64,000 nucleotides of DNA, taken from NCBI GenBank assembly GCA_013397455.1, contig VYZB01000723.1:62001-126000 (forward strand). Direction: 5' to 3'. Made by a program: the position numbers and the translations under genes. Below are positions 36,176 through 47,460 of the stretch, in pieces. Position 1 is the first letter of the stretch; every line of letters begins with the position of its first letter. The notes beneath the pieces are model-generated. The model was not told where the DNA came from. It searched no databases and was given only the letters and a program-made list of their open reading frames with translations. Source of the stretch: Crotophaga sulcirostris (lineage: Eukaryota; Chordata; Aves; Cuculiformes; Crotophagidae).

Positions 36176-37139
36176 AATCCACAGAGTACCTCAGGTCACC
36201 AGGTCTCCCAGTTCCCAGAGAAAATGAAATAAAATAAGTTAATATACAAAGTATCTGGCTTTAGTGAAGAAGGATTTTCTGAGATGTAGCTTCTTTTTTT
36301 TGAAAGACTGATCAAACATTTATTCCACCATATTTTTGATTTTTTTAAAAATAAAACTAAGTGTACCACATATGATCTCATTAGTAATTTCCGTAGACTT
36401 GTGACCTACTCTTTCAATAGAAACCACACAAATAGAGCTATGCCTTATAAAGGTCATCTAGAAAAATGCAGGAATAGAAAAACTCTTCACTACTTCAATA
36501 GTGAAAGTTCAAAGCTTTACTCAGGAAAAGAAGGTGTCAGCTTTTTGTCCTTCTTAGGTTGTCACTGGTAGAGTGTGAAGAAGAGTTCAAGACTCACTGT
36601 TCAACACCATATGGCATTAGGACAACTAGCCAGTTTTTAATGGCTAGTGCAGCTGAACTGGCAAGGGTTTCTTTAAAAGGTTTGAACAACAAAAAATCTG
36701 CCAGAATTCAGTTGACTACCAGGTTCCCCGAATCAGGGGGAACAAACAGAAATGCAGAATCTCCTAAATACACGTAATATTTCATGCTTCACAGTCAGAA
36801 AGCCTGCAATCTAAGTTAGGTCAGTGGACCAAACCAAGGCCACTAGTCTTTTTCTGTTGCCGAGGCTTTTGAAAGGCAAAGAAATTAACGGCAACGTCCT
36901 AAGTGTCTACTAGTTTCAGTGGTTTTGATCTGACAACAGAGAACAACAAGGTAACACTCTGAAATTATTTATTAGTCCACATATGATTTAGGATCACAGC
37001 ATGCTCTTAGACGTTGTGCTAGAAGTTTGAGAATCACTTCCCACTGCAGTATGGTTAATTTGGTACAGATGTTGCAAACACAAGTCTGGACTTTTGGACT
37101 TAAACGAAGAAAGTCAGAAAATGTCAGTAAAAGAAGGTG
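36176..37139. other. Unique non-coding stretch
   Basis: About 1 kb between two CR1 copies. No gene or repeat was recognised; the only frames are short (up to 72 codons) and unremarkable. Confidence 0.55.
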
Positions 37140-37260
37140 CAGAGATGCAGGACATGGACTGACCTGATCTAGTGGGAGATGTCCCTGCCCATGGCAAAGG
37201 AGGTGGAACTAGATGGTATTTAAGGATTCTTCCAACTCAAACCATTCTATGATTCTATGT
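37140..37260 (+). mobile_element. CR1 LINE 3'-terminal fragment with ATTCTATG tail
   Basis: The extreme 3' end of a CR1 on the plus strand. It includes ATGTCCCTGCCCATGGCAAA, then GGAACTAGATGGTATTTAAG, then TTCCAACTCAAACCATTCTATGATTCTATG, which is the standard CR1 3' UTR and two tail octamers (37,241-37,258). Only about 120 bp remain because of strong 5' truncation. It belongs to the ATTCTATG-tailed group. Confidence 0.93.
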
Positions 37261-40174
37261 AATCAATGGTAGTTCAAAACCTGAATAACCCTGAGGATCG
37301 GACACAAAGCCAACAAAACTTATTCAGGGTATGTACAGAGTCTGGACCTAGACAAAAAAAACCCAAAACAATCAACAAACCCAAAAGTATTTTGGTTATT
37401 CAGGTGGTGTCACAACTGTCACACTCTGGGAGTACTGAGTTTGCCAGGACTGATTTCCAGTAGCTCATGTTTCTCCTAGTTCAGGTTCCCAAGCTTTTTA
37501 TGGCATATATATCCCAAAAGATTAATTGGGACTCCAGTGTCTCAACACATCTGTGCATCCGATTTTGTAAATTTCCACTCAGTCACTTTCTGTAGATGTC
37601 TTTTTATGAAATAGACACTAGTTTTGTGATCTCAGAATACAGCCAGTGCCTCTCAGTTAAATGTATTTTCATTTTTAGTGCAGTTAGATCTGCCTGTCCT
37701 TTTTCTATGACAGAGACAAGAATGGAAGACTTGGCATCTGTCCAGAAATCTGTAAAAACAACAGAGAAGGCAGGCATCTCCCAGACCTCCGCGCTGGAGA
37801 GCTCCCGAATTACTTAAGTAAATTAAGTATTGATCACTTTTCACACAAACCTTTATTGGTCTGAATAGGTGGCTTGGATAAAGAATTAGGATTGCAGTTT
37901 TTCTCCTGATTTAATGAGGTTGTTTAAACAGCAATTTACTGGAGAGGGAGCCCAAGTCTTTACACAATCTTGCAGCTTTTGAGGTGGAAGGGAAATGGCA
38001 AGGGGAGGGAAATGGGAAATCAATTGCATTGATTTAACATGTGCGGATTCAATTTTTGTGGAAGAAAATAAATATTGCCAAAGATCCAACAAGCATGTCT
38101 TCCCTCCCTGCTAGAGATGGATATTGACATGCAGCTTTCCTAACACATACAGCAACACCTCTTTCAGCTGCAGGTGTAGTGAAACAAAACAAAAGGTTGA
38201 GATTTAGCTCAGATTACCAGAGAAAAAAACTGTTGTCAATTAATTCCTCCTTAAATCATTAGTCCAGACGCACCAGGGTATTTCTCAGACCCAACTATAC
38301 AGGAAAAAATCCATACTGTACATGGAAATCACTGAGGTTTTCTGCAGACATTTCCATTTCCACTTCTGTATGGGATTCTTAGATAGCAAATGCATGGAGG
38401 TCACCACAGACACATACAGGATTTGGTATAATGGTAGGAAAACCCAAAGGTTGGGCTTGCCTAGAATTTGAAAAGATTGTGTTACCTTGAAATATTATGG
38501 TGTGTTCAATGCCAGACTAATTAGTGAAACTAAAAATCATTAACAGCTACAGGCCGCATGTTACTCACCGCAACGTTTGTGTATGGATCATCTCTTTCTT
38601 GTGCATTATATGGGCCAGATTTCAGCCTTAAATGTCCCTGATAACCTCTCGCTACTCACAGGTAACCATCAACCTCACAACAACTTAGGCACATTAAAAA
38701 AGGAGACTGTGTTCAGGTGTTCAGCTTCACACTTAAGTACTGAAAAGCTGGAACTGACATGGCACAAGCATAAGCCATTATTAAGTGTAGATGGCCTAGT
38801 CCCCCTACAAGCAATGCAAGTAGGAAAGAAATTGCACACTAACAGAAAAAAGAAGAGATATCTAAGTTTCCTTTTCTACCCTCCTTTTTTTTTTTCCTTC
38901 TTTTTAATAGCGTTTACATTTCATCTGGGTCCTCAGAGTCCTTCGCAAGTCTTAGAAAATAGAACAATGCTGAATACTGCTTAACTCCTTTGCGAGAGCC
39001 TTCACCTGTGTGCCATGTGACTGGTATTTCTAGTACTTCTGATCATCTTTCTTTGTCCTAGCTGCTTAAAATAGTACTGAGAAATTATATTTTAAAATAA
39101 ACTCACTTTTCACTTTTCTACCTTGTTAAAGGGTTCCTGCTGCTTCTATAGTCCAGCAGACTGAACACAAAGCCCTTCAAAACACACATTGGCATTACGG
39201 ACTGACAGTCATCTACCAAAGCTGGCCAAAACTAATTTGTGGAAAAGGTAATAGTTTCTCTGTCAACTTGTATAGCAAGTACAAGTCATTCAGAAGTCTT
39301 GGGGTTAGCTGACAAATCTAATCAAGATATGCTGCGTTCAACACCAGGCGGTATGATTCACTACCATTTATTCAAAGCCATTCCTCCGGCAAATGAAAAA
39401 GAAGTGTGCACAAATGCAGTATGCATGGCTGTGTTCTTCAATTAGTTCCTCAAAGTACTTGTAGTGCCAAGCAGACAATACTCTTACTAGACCAGTGATG
39501 ATCACTGACCTTTTAGCATGCAAACTAGCCAATTAGAGTTTTGTCTTGGGTCTAACCTCCAATGTGATTTTTCCCATGCCTTTTACGCTCCTGAGTTTAG
39601 CTGCCTTTTCCTAGCTATCCCCTAACATCAGGGAAGGACTAATCAGTGCTTTGAGAAAACAGAGTTCATTAAAACTGGCTAAAGTTAAGAGGCTTTGCTC
39701 ATTAAGTGCTTTGAAATTGTCCACACTGATTTTCAGTCTGGATGCACATGGTGAATTATTCTGTATTATCTTGCTTGTCCTCTTTAAACAGTGGTTTAGG
39801 TTTATAAATATAGCAATCAAATATACAATTGGAAATGTAGGAAATTGCATGAATAGCTTTTTTCTCTAACCATGATGAGAGATGATTTATGCCATCAGGC
39901 AACTGAAGAAATGGAAATTTTATAATCAAGGGAGGTACTTGAAACCAGCTTTTCATGAATCTTCAAGTTCTCTCTTTTTCCAATTAGCTTACCTAAGTAT
40001 GTGTAGAATATACAGACACTGGCAAAAAATAAAAAAAGCATGAGAGATTACCTGCACTACTGAATCCAATTCAATTTTTAAATTTCAACATTTCACTTTC
40101 CTACATTTCCCTTTATACCTTTGGCTCTCAAAGCATAGCATACAAAGAAACTGAAGGCAGATGACTAAGTCTAG
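37261..40174. other. Unique non-coding stretch, no gene recognised
   Basis: Unique AT-rich DNA. A 135-codon plus-strand frame at 38,577-38,984 includes the pyrimidine tract at 38,880-38,911 and has no recognisable family. A short Ser/Thr/Lys-rich frame near 37,730-37,817 follows an acceptor-like CTTTTTCTATGACAG but stops soon after. I call neither. Confidence 0.55.
38880..38911 (+). repeat. Pyrimidine tract with 11-base T run
   Basis: CTCC is followed by eleven T, then CCTTC, TTTTT and AATAG. It resembles a strong 3' splice acceptor, but the sequence after it stays open for only about 24 codons and matches nothing known. It is most simply a low-complexity tract. Confidence 0.7.
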
Positions 40175-40352
40175 TACATCACAATATCACAGTATTACAA
40201 AGTTGGAAAGGAACTTTGAGATCATCGAGTCCAACCTATAACCCAACAGTAACACCAATCCATCATCTAAACCATGGCACTAAGTGCCTCATCTAGTCTC
40301 CTCTTAAACACCTCCAGGGACTGTAGCTCCACCACCTCCCCGGGCAGCACAT
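40175..40352 (-). mobile_element. CR1 LINE 3' fragment, younger ATACTGTG-tailed type
   Basis: On the minus strand this is the last part of ORF2 plus the 3' UTR and tail. The tail reads on the plus strand CACAATATCACAGTATTACA at 40,179-40,198, followed by AGTTGGAAAGGAACTTTGAG and ATCATCGAGTCCAACCTATA. The ORF2 end (family segment ending in ALSAM and a stop) overlaps the initiator-like ATGGCACTAAG on the other strand. Similarity stops abruptly at about 40,352, after CCCCGGGCAGCACAT, marking the 5' truncation. It is nearly the same length as the homologous part of the 43.9 kb copy. Confidence 0.93.
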
Positions 40353-43300
40353 CAACATGTCAAAAATATTGTCTGCGATTTCGGTTTTGTCTCTTTATTA
40401 CAGTTGGTTCTAGTAGTAAGAAAATTACATGTATTTTATATTTTATTAGGAAAGAAGGACTTTCTTTCTTTGATAAACCATTCCTCCAAGATCCCTGTAA
40501 TGGTAAATTCAAAGTTTAAGCACACTGCATTCTGGGAACAATGCCAGCGACAGACTGGAGAATCTAGGGTAGCTTTCAGTATCTCTTCACTCCCATATGG
40601 AGATACTTCAAAACAGAAGCAGAGGTGTGCAATTTATAGTCACAGTAAAGGCTCAGTCTCCCCCACTGAAGTGACACACAGATCTTGGTCACTGAAGGTA
40701 ACACATACACCACCCACTCCTCTGCTGTGTTGCTGTTCCCTAGTTTTATTCAGACATCTGTTAGTGATGATTAGCCATGATGACTGCAATGAGCTACACA
40801 GCACTAAAGGGCACTATGTACAAGTAGATTTTTGGTTCAGATGACATGCACAGGCTTGCTAAGTGAAAAATATCTGTCATCATTCCAGGTTTATAAGAAG
40901 AACTGTTGAGAGCCTCCTCCCGGCAGTGCTGCAGACCTGTCTTAGCAATGTGGGCAACATTCCTCCTAAACAGGACACAAACAGGATGTGGCAGCCTCCA
41001 GCATCATGCATCCCTACCTCCCACTGTGACACAGCTTGCTTGTGAAGGGCATGTCTAGGAAACCTATGGGACTCAGCCGTCATCTATTGTATGCCAGAAG
41101 TATTCCTGTGAAATGCTGGCAGTATTTTCACCTACTGCAAGAGACTTGATTTCATAGCTGGTCTCTGAGAAAGCAAGAACTGGTTAGCCTTCTCTCGGAT
41201 CAGAGAGGACCAAAATGACTCAAAAATGCCCCCAGAGCCCCCAGCCAGACCCTGACATTTGCATCCGGCAGACACGTCTCGGTGTTGCCTGTGGCTTTGC
41301 CTTTGTTGCTTTGTAGCTTTGTGTCTTTGCCTTTCGCTACACATCTCTGCTCCGATCAATACCTCAAGAAAGGGTACCAGCAAGGAGTGTCTGGCGTGAC
41401 ATTTCTCTCTTGACCCTAAGTGTGTCAAAAATCAGCACAGAATAATGTGGCAGGTACTGACAGAGCACATAAATTGTATGGTGCCAGCACTGCCTGACCC
41501 TGCCCTCAGCAATGGGCTGCTGGTCAGAGGCTAGGAGGCCAATATACTGCTTCAACTCAAGCCACTCGAGACACAAAGCAAACCACATCCTTGTTCTCCC
41601 AAAAGTTGCTCAGCACATGGGATAGGAGGGCTTTTTTGTTACACCCAGATTTTGTGCAGAGTTTATCCTTCCAGAGTTATAGTTTTCATCACAGTAATGG
41701 ATCTTTGAAGCCAGAGTATTTGCTCTGCTAAACCCTACAGCTCTGTCTATCTACCGCAGATCTATCGGATACCACTATTATTATCATGCACTTTAATTTC
41801 TTTCATTGAAATTACAGAGAGAACAGCACTCTTCAGATGAGCTGCTACACCAGCCACCTCCAGCAGAGAAACAGAACATTTTTAGCTGCAATATCTTTAT
41901 CTTCCAAAGAAAAATCAGTTTTGCTGCTTTGTGGACAAAATGTCTTAGTGCCTGCCTTACATGTGCAATGAGCTACAAAGCTGCTATGTTGTGGTGATCT
42001 TCCCGTGACTGACAATGGCGTAGGTTAAGAGGAAACTCTTCTGAGAAAAGATGAGGAGGCCTCAAAAAACATTGGAAGAATAAAAGAGCCTCAGAATGTA
42101 AACACATGACCTGGACTTCAAAACACTCATAAGAAACAAATATCTGTCAGCTAGCAGAACAATCCCTCCTTAATATGTCTCCTCCTTCTTCTGGGAGAAA
42201 CAAGGATAGTATAATAGTAAACTCCTATTATGATACTTAAAGACTGGCAAAGGCAGGTTTCTTAGCAGGAGATTCAAGGGTCACTGGAGAGCTGCGTACA
42301 AGAAGCGTCTCCCGTCACATACTTTTCAATACGGAGAAGGCCTGACCTCATCCCTGTTGAAGTCACAGCAAATAGCTTTGTCACAGCATTTCCTATTTAT
42401 CACCCCTGCCACCAGACCTTTGCAGTTCAACTGGGTCTCTCAGCTCAGGGCTGAGAGCAGATCCAGATCCAGGGACCAGATGGTTACAATACCTACCAGC
42501 AACTGAGGTCAAGGTGTTTTTCACCTCCTGTTCTCAGTGTCAAGAAAGCGAAGATTTGGTTCAAAGGCCACAGACAGCAATAGGAACTGTTTCATTGAAT
42601 CAGTCAAGTTATTCCATGGCTGAAAGACCTAAACAGCAACATTTTTGCTCCAAATTCCCAGAATAAAGAAAAAGTGATGCTGCCAGAACAGTTGGGGGAA
42701 GGATCAGAAAATGCCATTCCAGGGATGAAGAGAAGCAAGCTAAGTAGTGTATATAAAGGCTTATGTGCCTTTACAGCCATCTGGGGAACCCCATTTTGAT
42801 TATCAGCTCACTAATCTGGCATTCCTGTATGCATGATCTGCAGACTGCATGAAGTTTTCTGAAATACCAGGCATGAATCCAGCTCAGATCCCACCATCAG
42901 CTTCATTGGGAAACAGACTCAGGCCAGCCATGCTTCTGCAGAAAACGCTAAACGAAGATGTTCCTTTTAAACAGATTATTAGGCAGATTGATCCTTTGCA
43001 AGTAGATTCAGTCATGTAAGTACAAAAAGACAGGCAAGCTTCAAGCCGTAGCCAACAACCAGCAGGTACATCCTGTTTGTACCTTTCCTAACCAGTAACA
43101 TACAGCTGGAAGACTGTGAGAGCTCAGCTTGCTTCAGCCCTGGTACAACTGATAGGAAGTGTAATCTCTGAACTATGAAATGTGTTTTTGCCTAGTTTGG
43201 GTGTCCAGAGCTATCAGTGTCTTTCAGAGAGGGAAAAGGTGCTCTTTCTAACTCTCACACCTTCTCACAGTTTAACACATCTGACCTGGTTCGGCCAGCC

Positions 43301-43884
43301 CCCAGGGAATCCATGTCAACAGCTACAATGTCAAAGCATCCAGCGAGGATACCTCAGGTCCCACATGAACTGGGCCAGAAACATTTTTCCAGTTATCTTC
43401 CCTGCCTACTACTCTTAAGACTTATCAAACCAAGGTCTGCATCCTTTTACAACTCAAGATTTCCAATCAGTGCTGCTGACACCTGATTTTGCCCAGCAAA
43501 TGCAACGCTCAGCAGTGATGTGTGCTGCCTGTCAAGACACTAAGCAGTGAGGCAGGTGCTGCAAGTCGAAGCAGGAGAGTTGTTGTCCACTAAGGTCTGA
43601 TGCCTTCCAAACAGAGCACCTGCACAGATTTCTGCACGGCAAGTTGTCATTTTGAACAAATACTGCTTGTATGCATTTCTTCTTCCTTTAGAGAAAACGA
43701 GGACTATTCAGTAGGGATGGGTTAGCAAGAAAACCGTGTCACAGGACTGTACACAATAAAAGGCATTGTAAGTCATTCCTCAAGGGAATAGTTTGGCAGA
43801 ATGCAGAAGGTTTAACACATCTATAAATACAAAAAGCATCTTTCTCCTGGTGCAGTGGAGAGAAGAGCAATATCCTAAGGAAAT
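40353..43884. other. Unique non-coding stretch, no gene recognised
   Basis: Unique sequence without recognised repeats apart from a CTTTG-rich patch at 41,294-41,334. The 146-codon plus frame at 40,404-40,844 starts just outside the CR1 fragment; its composition gives no family hint, and it lacks an initiator context or splice borders I can defend. Other frames are under 100 codons. Confidence 0.55.
41294..41334 (+). repeat. Degenerate CTTTG-type low-complexity patch
   Basis: About 40 bp carry five CTTTG copies with variable spacing (GCTTTGCCTTTGTTGCTTTG and then TAGCTTTGTGTCTTTGCC). It looks like a decayed pentanucleotide repeat. No other feature depends on it. Confidence 0.6.
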
Positions 43885-44180
43885 ATTACTAGTGACAGAA
43901 CAAGAGGACATGGTCTCAAGGTTCATCAGGGGAGGTTTAGGCTTGATGTTAGGAAGAAATTCTTCACTGAAAGGGTGATTGGCCATTGGAATGCGCTGCC
44001 CGGGGAGGTGGTGCAGTCGCTGTCCCTGAAGGTGTTTAAGAGGAGATTGGATGAGGCACTGAGTGCCATGGTTTAGATGATGGGTTGGTGTTGGCGTTAG
44101 TGTTACTGTTGGGTTATAGGTTGGACTCGATGATCTCAAAGGTCCTTTCCAACCTTGTAATACTGTGATACTGTGGTACT
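43885..44180 (+). mobile_element. CR1 LINE 3' fragment, younger ATACTGTG-tailed type
   Basis: Plus-strand CR1 3' end. It starts near GTGACAGAACAAGAGGACAT (family DRTRG region), continues through TTCTTCACTGAAAGGGTGAT and GGCCATTGGAATGCGCTGCC to a stop at about 44,076, then the 3' UTR and the tail AATACTGTGATACTGTGG (44,159-44,176). The coding part is open from 43,885 to the stop. It is close in sequence to the copies at 20.4, 40.2 and 46.5 kb and lies in opposite orientation to the one at 46.5 kb. Confidence 0.94.
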
Positions 44181-46534
44181 AGGAAGGAGACTGCAAAATA
44201 TTCATACTGGGCCTCTTCATATTGATCATACCAGCTCTGGAGAAATGCTGTGTTTTGTGCCTGAGGGCTGCTTGCTGACTCCATTATTCAACACAAAGTA
44301 CTGCTATTTCAGACCAGCAAGGACTTCTATTGACTTCAGTGCTCAGCATCTGCACAAATGAAACTTCAAAAGCTGATTCTGAACTTACATTGATGGATGC
44401 TATAGGCAAAGCCAGTTGAAAAGACTCAGTTCCATTGGAATTAATTTACACACTAACATGTGTGCAAAGAAATAATCTGAAACATCCCTCTCCTCCTTGC
44501 TGTCTCAGAGAGCTGCTCTGCATCCATCATGCATTTTGACTGTCTCACTGATAACCCTTCTTTTCTTGGGATCCATTGAGAAAACAAACTTCGGGCTTTT
44601 TCATCACAATATACATCTATTACCTAGCAAATGCATTGGGAGTCTTGGGAAACCAAACCTTTACATTTCAGCAACAGATAAAAACTAACCTGAAAGTTTC
44701 TAAGGCCTTATATTTGTAACTAACAGATAATTTTATCTGTTCAAGTTCAGACGTTGGGTTAAATTAGCACTGCTTGACTCCACAGATGTATTTCCAGAGC
44801 GTATGTGGGAAACTGTGAGAGTCAACTCTGTCAAATATATATAAGCTGTAGTTTTTGCATGGGTGATGTCGCCTCCCTAAGAATGAGGACTGGACGACCT
44901 AACAGCTGCGGTCGGAGCTCCTGTGGGAGCTGCACTACTTCAATGCAGATGAACGATGCAGAAGATGTGTGTTTTATTTCCAGTTCTGTCAAAGGCCCTT
45001 TATAACAATTATCAGACACCACTTCCACCTCTTTGTTTTCCCTTTTTTGTGCTGGAGGTAAGGCAAAGTATGTTCTTTTACACCCATACTCCCCAGGAGC
45101 TAGGAGAGGTACAACTGCAATGGCAGGTTTTCAAGTATTCACCTGAGCAAACAGCTTACTGGGAATACTGTTGTCTCTAAAATTGGTTCTCTACATGACA
45201 GCTTGTAGCGATAAAAGGAAGACAAATTTCTTCAGGTAGGTGAGGCTCATATCACAGACATGTTGCAATATATCCTAAGAAGCTCTGACCATGAATTCAT
45301 TACAGCGCAACACCAGACAGCATATCGCTTTGCAGATTAGACTTAACTCCACCAGCAGTGGCAAATGCTTCTGGTCAGCATGAGTAGATTAAAGTGTCCA
45401 TGACTGTAAGAACAGGCATGATTCCATGTCAGCATGCTGAACAGGCTGCGGGTTTATCTTGGATCTGTGTGCTTCTTATCCACTCCATTATAAATGTTGT
45501 TCAACAGCTTTTTCTTTACATCAGAGAAATCAGGGGGCAGAGAAGGAGATCTGGAAAGCCGTATGTCTGTGTGTAAATAAAGGCTATTTATAAGAATGAC
45601 CACAAGAAATTGTCTGAAACTCAAGGGAAACTTTAACAGAAAACAAATTTCCCCCTGTAACCCCAATGAAAAAAATATCAAACACATACATACTGATCTC
45701 TCCACACTATGTCTATATAAATTTGGGTTTGCTGTATGAGTGCATGTTTGTTTCCTAGGTATATTGGGGGGTGTGTGTGTGTGTGTGTCCATTTGTGCAT
45801 AGTTACAAAGTTTTTAGAATAGCATGAGAAATACAAAGAGGCAGAAAATCAAGAAAGATCCTTTTGGGTGCTGGCAAACTACGATAACAGCACTCTGAAA
45901 CCTCCTTAAGCCCTTATCTGTGCACACCACCTTGTTTCTATGAATGTACAGCACCAGAACATATGGATGGCCACTCTGAAGTAATGCAACACGATTTCAG
46001 CAGCCCCTAAATAAAACAAGTGTTGCATCTACACTAAAGGTGACACAGTACACACCTTATCTCCCCCCAGCACTTGCTCCAAAATAACATGCAAACAGCA
46101 CCGCTATACTCCTGATGGCTGGGGAAGAAGGACTATCCTGCTGATCTCTGGTAGGATTTGAAAAATGTGAGTGATTTCAGAAAAGATTTTTCCTATATTG
46201 ACATAGATAAATTTGCATAGAAAGCAAAAGCTGTAGAAACTTCTTAGAGGACACATGTACAGTAACCAAACTGAAAATGTTGCATCACCAGTATTACATT
46301 GCCAACATAAGAAATTAATCATAACATACGTCTTTTAATCCATCCAGTCTTTGAATGTAAGGTGTGCAGTTCCCTTAAAACTGAACGATTAGTTAAGACA
46401 ATCTTGTTTCAATGATTTGATCCTCCAGAGACAGAAAACATTTCCACCTTCCTTTTGCATGGGTGAAAGCAATGTCAATTGTGGCAGCGAGTGCCAAAAC
46501 TTTGTTATCTGTTGTGTAAGAAAGATTTCCTTTT
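44181..46534. other. Unique stretch between two inverted CR1 copies
   Basis: About 2.35 kb of unique DNA separates the 43.9 kb (plus) and 46.5 kb (minus) CR1 copies. It contains a GT microsatellite at 45,771-45,788. No gene was recognised; the 112-codon minus frame at 45,454-45,792 owes part of its length to the microsatellite. Confidence 0.6.
45771..45788 (+). repeat. (GT)9 microsatellite
   Basis: Nine perfect GT units follow a run of six G (45,766-45,771). This is a standard dinucleotide microsatellite and probably variable in length between individuals. Confidence 0.92.
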
Positions 46535-47460
46535 ACAGTATCATAGTATCACAGTATCCAACCTTGTAATACTGCGATACTGTGATACTGTGACCTTTGA
46601 GATCATCGAGTCCAACCTATAACCCAACACAAACACCAACTCATCTTCTAAACCATGGCACTAAGTGCCTCATCCAATCTCCTCTTAAACACCTCCAGGG
46701 ACAGCGACTCCACCACCTTCCCAGGCAGTGCATTCCAATGGCCAATCACCCTTTCAGTGAAGAATTTCTTCCTAATATCAAGTCTAAACCTCCCCTGATG
46801 AAGCTTGAGTCCATGTCCTCTTGTTCTGTCACTGGTCACCTGGGAGAAGAAACCAATACCTGCCTGACTACAACCTCCTTTTAGGTAGTTGTAGAGAGCA
46901 ATAAGGTCTGCCCTGAGCCTCCTCCAGGCTAAACAGCCCCAGCTCCCTCAGTCGCTCCTCATAGGGCTTGTGCTCCAGCCCCTTCACCATCCTCGTTGCT
47001 CTCCTCTGGACATTCTCCTGTATCTTGACATCTTTCTCAAACTGAGGGGCCCAGAACTGCACACAGTACTCAAGGTGTGTCCTAACCAGTGCTGACTATA
47101 GGGGGATGATAACTTCTCTGGTCCTGCTGGCCACACTATTCCTGATGCAGGCCAGGATACCATTGGCCTTCTTGGCCACTTGGGCACACTGCTGGCTCAT
47201 GCTGAGTTTCCTATCTACCAGTACTCCCAAGTCCCTTTCTGCCTGACTACTCTCCAGCCACTCTGTCCCCAGTCTATAGCTATGCATGGGGTTATTGTGT
47301 CCAAAGTGTAGAATCCGGCATTTGGACTTATTAAACCTCACCCCACTAGAATCAGCCCCTCTCTCCAGTCTGTCCAGGTCCCTCTGTAGGGCCATCCTAC
47401 CCTCTAACAGATCGACACTTCCTCCCAGTTTGCTATCATCTAGTTTCACTGAGTGTCCCC
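46535..47460 (-). mobile_element. CR1 LINE, 5'-truncated, with rearranged 3' tail
   Basis: On the minus strand this 0.9 kb copy runs from mid ORF2, after the reverse transcriptase core, to the 3' end. Landmarks include [56 protein letters not shown] and [17 protein letters not shown]. It is very similar to the 20.4 kb and 43.9 kb copies, with long identical blocks. The tail is abnormal: after three CAGTAT-type units, 46,559-46,592 is inverted relative to the rest of the element (see findings). Truncation lies near 47,460. Confidence 0.94.
46640..47455 (-). pseudogene. CR1 ORF2 C-terminal pseudogene with frameshifts
   Basis: Coding similarity to CR1 ORF2 is spread over at least three minus-strand frames: 47,096-47,449 (ending at [14 protein letters not shown]), 46,868-47,062, and 46,648-46,839 (ending ALSAMV, the natural end). 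One frameshift is visible near 46,920, where CTCCTCTTCTCCAG in the 20.4 kb copy is shortened to CTCCTCCAG. Catalytic domains are absent because of the 5' truncation, so this is a dead copy. Confidence 0.9.

Noticed and set aside
37730..37817. Short Ser/Thr/Lys-rich frame after an acceptor-like tract
   Set aside because: It stops at TAA within about 30 codons with no supporting downstream signal.
40404..40844. 146-codon plus-strand frame beginning beside a CR1 fragment
   Set aside because: It has no family resemblance and no splice or promoter context, and probably arose by chance.
45454..45792. 112-codon minus-strand frame with a THTHT start
   Set aside because: Its first residues are a translation of the GT microsatellite, and the rest has no coding features.
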